Shown: piece after piece, positions 13,088 through 14,344 of the stretch | How positions within the stretch are numbered: the first letter of the stretch is position 1 | How the letters are laid out: each line of letters opens with the position of its first letter | Assembly (NCBI GenBank): GCA_946413885.1 | Contig: CAMKMK010000036.1 | Location: forward strand, 1-14,344 | Direction of reading: 5' to 3' | From: an uncultured Prevotellaceae bacterium | Lineage (GTDB): Bacteria; Bacteroidota; Bacteroidia; Bacteroidales; Bacteroidaceae | DNA: 14,344 bases | The notes under the pieces: generated by a model | The model's database searches: none | What the model was told of the DNA's origin: nothing | Seen by the model: the letters and a program-made list of their open reading frames with translations, nothing else | Position numbers and translations under genes: made by a program

Positions 13088-14282
13088 AAAATATTTTCTC
13101 CCCTCTTATTAGTATATGGCTTCCATCGGCTTGGGTTGTGGCAAAAAGATAGTCTTGTCCACCCTCGCGAAGTTTCAATCGTTTTCGCAGAACTTCCACA
13201 CTGGTGGGGAAATTACGGGTTGCCAGATTGGCTTGCTTAAGGTCTCCTAATAATGTGCACAGGTTTCTTTTGCTGAAATCACTCCATCCTACGATGCGAA
13301 AAGATCTTCCAGGAAAACCTTTTATCAATTGGTTGTTGACGAAAAGATGGCTGTTAGGATGTATTTTTTTTAGATTATATAACGAACACAAAGTATTCTG
13401 AACACCAGCTTTCAGGATCGAGGCATTTGGCTCGTAGAGAAAGGTTTCTTCGTTAGACAATCGAGGCAATATGTCTGGTGTGGTGTACCTTTCTGTTTCG
13501 GAACAGACAAAGATCGGATCCCCACTTCTCAAATTAACACAGTAAAACTTGATTTCTTCGATTTTTCTGTCAGCAGCAATTACGAGTAACAGTTCTTTGC
13601 ATTCACCTTCTACACTGACCACATGAACCTCTGACACATTTTTAAGGGTGCGAAGTGCTAACGAAATGTCTAACATTGGCGAGAGTTTAACAAGTGTCAC
13701 ATGACTTCGAAGGGTAAATTCAGTGGCAAGTTGGGTAATGTCAGGTGTACAATCTTCCAAAGCCACTGTTTTACGTCCTGCATTATCCCGTCGGGCAGGG
13801 TCCATATAGACAAGAGAATAGGTTTGATTCGTTTGTGTGAGGAGTTGCATTCCATCTCCACAAACGATATCAGTATTAGATAATCCAAGAACAGGAAAGT
13901 TATGTTGGGCCAACTTGCAGAGGTGGGGGTTTTGTTCCACGTAGGTAGCGTGTTTGAAAAGAGGTGCAAGATAACTGAAATCTACTCCATAGCCTCCTGT
14001 CAGGTCGATCATTTCCTGTCTTTTCTCTTCAGGGAGGAGCCGTTCTACCACTTGTTGTTTGTAAAGGGAAGTGGATTGGCTGCTGCATTGTTCCATTGAG
14101 AGTCGAGGTGGGAAAAGAATACCCTCTTTCTCAGTCCATTGAGGTAGCTTTTTACAAGCCAGTTGCCAACCTTCGATTTGCTGAAGGCAAAACTGTAGAT
14201 TTATTCCATCAGGAATTTTCTTGAAAGCAAGAGTATGTACGTCTTCGTTTCGATGCTGTTGTATGTATTCTGCTTCTGTCAT
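13080..14282 (-). CDS. SAM-dependent methyltransferase with THUMP-like C-terminus (PG_1098 type)
   Basis: A 400-residue cytoplasmic protein with class I methyltransferase fold. The N-terminal part (1-70) resembles the ferredoxin-like region of the Bacteroidetes PG_1098 group. The SAM motif DLTGGYGVD (93-101) is followed by acidic YVEQNP (114-119), CGDGMQLL (141-148) and the catalytic-type motif YMDPARRD (159-166), in the place of NPPY/DPPR in RNA or protein methyltransferases. The C-terminal part (about 325-395, from GRSFRIVGW) fits the THUMP-like domain of these proteins. An RNA substrate is likely by family resemblance but unproven. The start at 14282 fits family N-termini (short lead, then HRNEDVHTLAF). 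The frame is open upstream to the window edge without another ATG. No promoter match is visible in the 62 bp upstream, so it may be read from a gene beyond the window. Confidence 0.85.
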   Translation of the reverse strand: MTEAEYIQQHRNEDVHTLAFKKIPDGINLQFCLQQIEGWQLACKKLPQWTEKEGILFPPRLSMEQCSSQSTSLYKQQVVERLLPEEKRQEMIDLTGGYGVDFSYLAPLFKHATYVEQNPHLCKLAQHNFPVLGLSNTDIVCGDGMQLLTQTNQTYSLVYMDPARRDNAGRKTVALEDCTPDITQLATEFTLRSHVTLVKLSPMLDISLALRTLKNVSEVHVVSVEGECKELLLVIAADRKIEEIKFYCVNLRSGDPIFVCSETERYTTPDILPRLSNEETFLYEPNASILKAGVQNTLCSLYNLKKIHPNSHLFVNNQLIKGFPGRSFRIVGWSDFSKRNLCTLLGDLKQANLATRNFPTSVEVLRKRLKLREGGQDYLFATTQADGSHILIRGEKIFST

Positions 14283-14293
14283 TTCTGAGTACT

Positions 14294-14344
14294 TTATTTC
14301 TCTTCTTTGCTGAAACTTGATGGCAAAACATTCAATCTCAAATA
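14294..14344 (-). CDS. Possible 3' end of an unidentified upstream gene (cut by window edge)
   Basis: A minus-strand frame enters from the window edge, runs 16 codons (ending LPSSFSKEEK) and stops with TAA at 14294-14296, 11 bp before the methyltransferase ATG. The spacing and the ordinary C-terminal look suggest the tail of an operon partner, but 16 codons prove little. The methyltransferase frame is also open here, so the stretch could be non-coding. No family can be named. Confidence 0.3.
   Translation of the reverse strand, partial: YLRLNVLPSSFSKEEK

Overview
This window looks like core chromosome of a Bacteroidales bacterium, most likely Prevotella or a close relative. The grounds are inference from several signs: promoters of the Bacteroidetes type (TTTG, 20 bp, TAnnTTTG), few Shine-Dalgarno sites, a SpmA-SpmB fusion in a non-spore-forming context, a pair of OmpA-family proteins with the layout seen in this order, and a PG_1098-type methyltransferase. 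I see no tRNA, rRNA, CRISPR array, insertion sequence, phage gene or integration site. Base and codon use look even throughout, so nothing points to recent transfer from outside.

Left two thirds (about 135-9492, all minus strand): one tightly packed block of eight genes. In transcription order these are a GNAT acetyltransferase, parE (topoisomerase IV subunit B), coaD (coenzyme A synthesis), a secreted S41 C-terminal processing peptidase, ybeY (rRNA maturation endonuclease), ruvB (Holliday junction motor), a SpmA-SpmB fusion membrane protein and a Wzx-like polysaccharide flippase. Gaps run from a 17-bp overlap to 12 bp. One promoter candidate lies upstream (TAACTTTG at 9519-9526) and a hairpin terminator lies at 34-61, so the block is probably one operon of about 9.5 kb that mixes DNA topology, recombination, cofactor, ribosome and envelope functions.

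Middle (about 9493-12290, plus strand): two tandem OmpA-family outer-membrane proteins. Each has its own near-consensus promoter and its own strong hairpin terminator, so they are separate transcription units. Their barrels have diverged, but the C-terminal peptidoglycan-binding domains are almost identical and share a 166-bp stretch with no difference at all. That pattern suggests gene conversion.

Right end: a secreted VanX-like D-Ala-D-Ala dipeptidase (plus strand, true start at 12419) converges on, and overlaps by 8 bp, a SAM-dependent methyltransferase with a THUMP-like C-terminus (minus strand). The last 50 bases may hold the tail of another minus-strand gene. No gene-free stretch exceeds 300 bp; the longest is 249 bp between the two ompA genes. 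I found no clearly new defence or mobile system. The points most worth a second look are the ompA conversion tract, a roughly 40-residue insertion in ParE, the changed third metal ligand in YbeY, and the strong Shine-Dalgarno site in front of ybeY.
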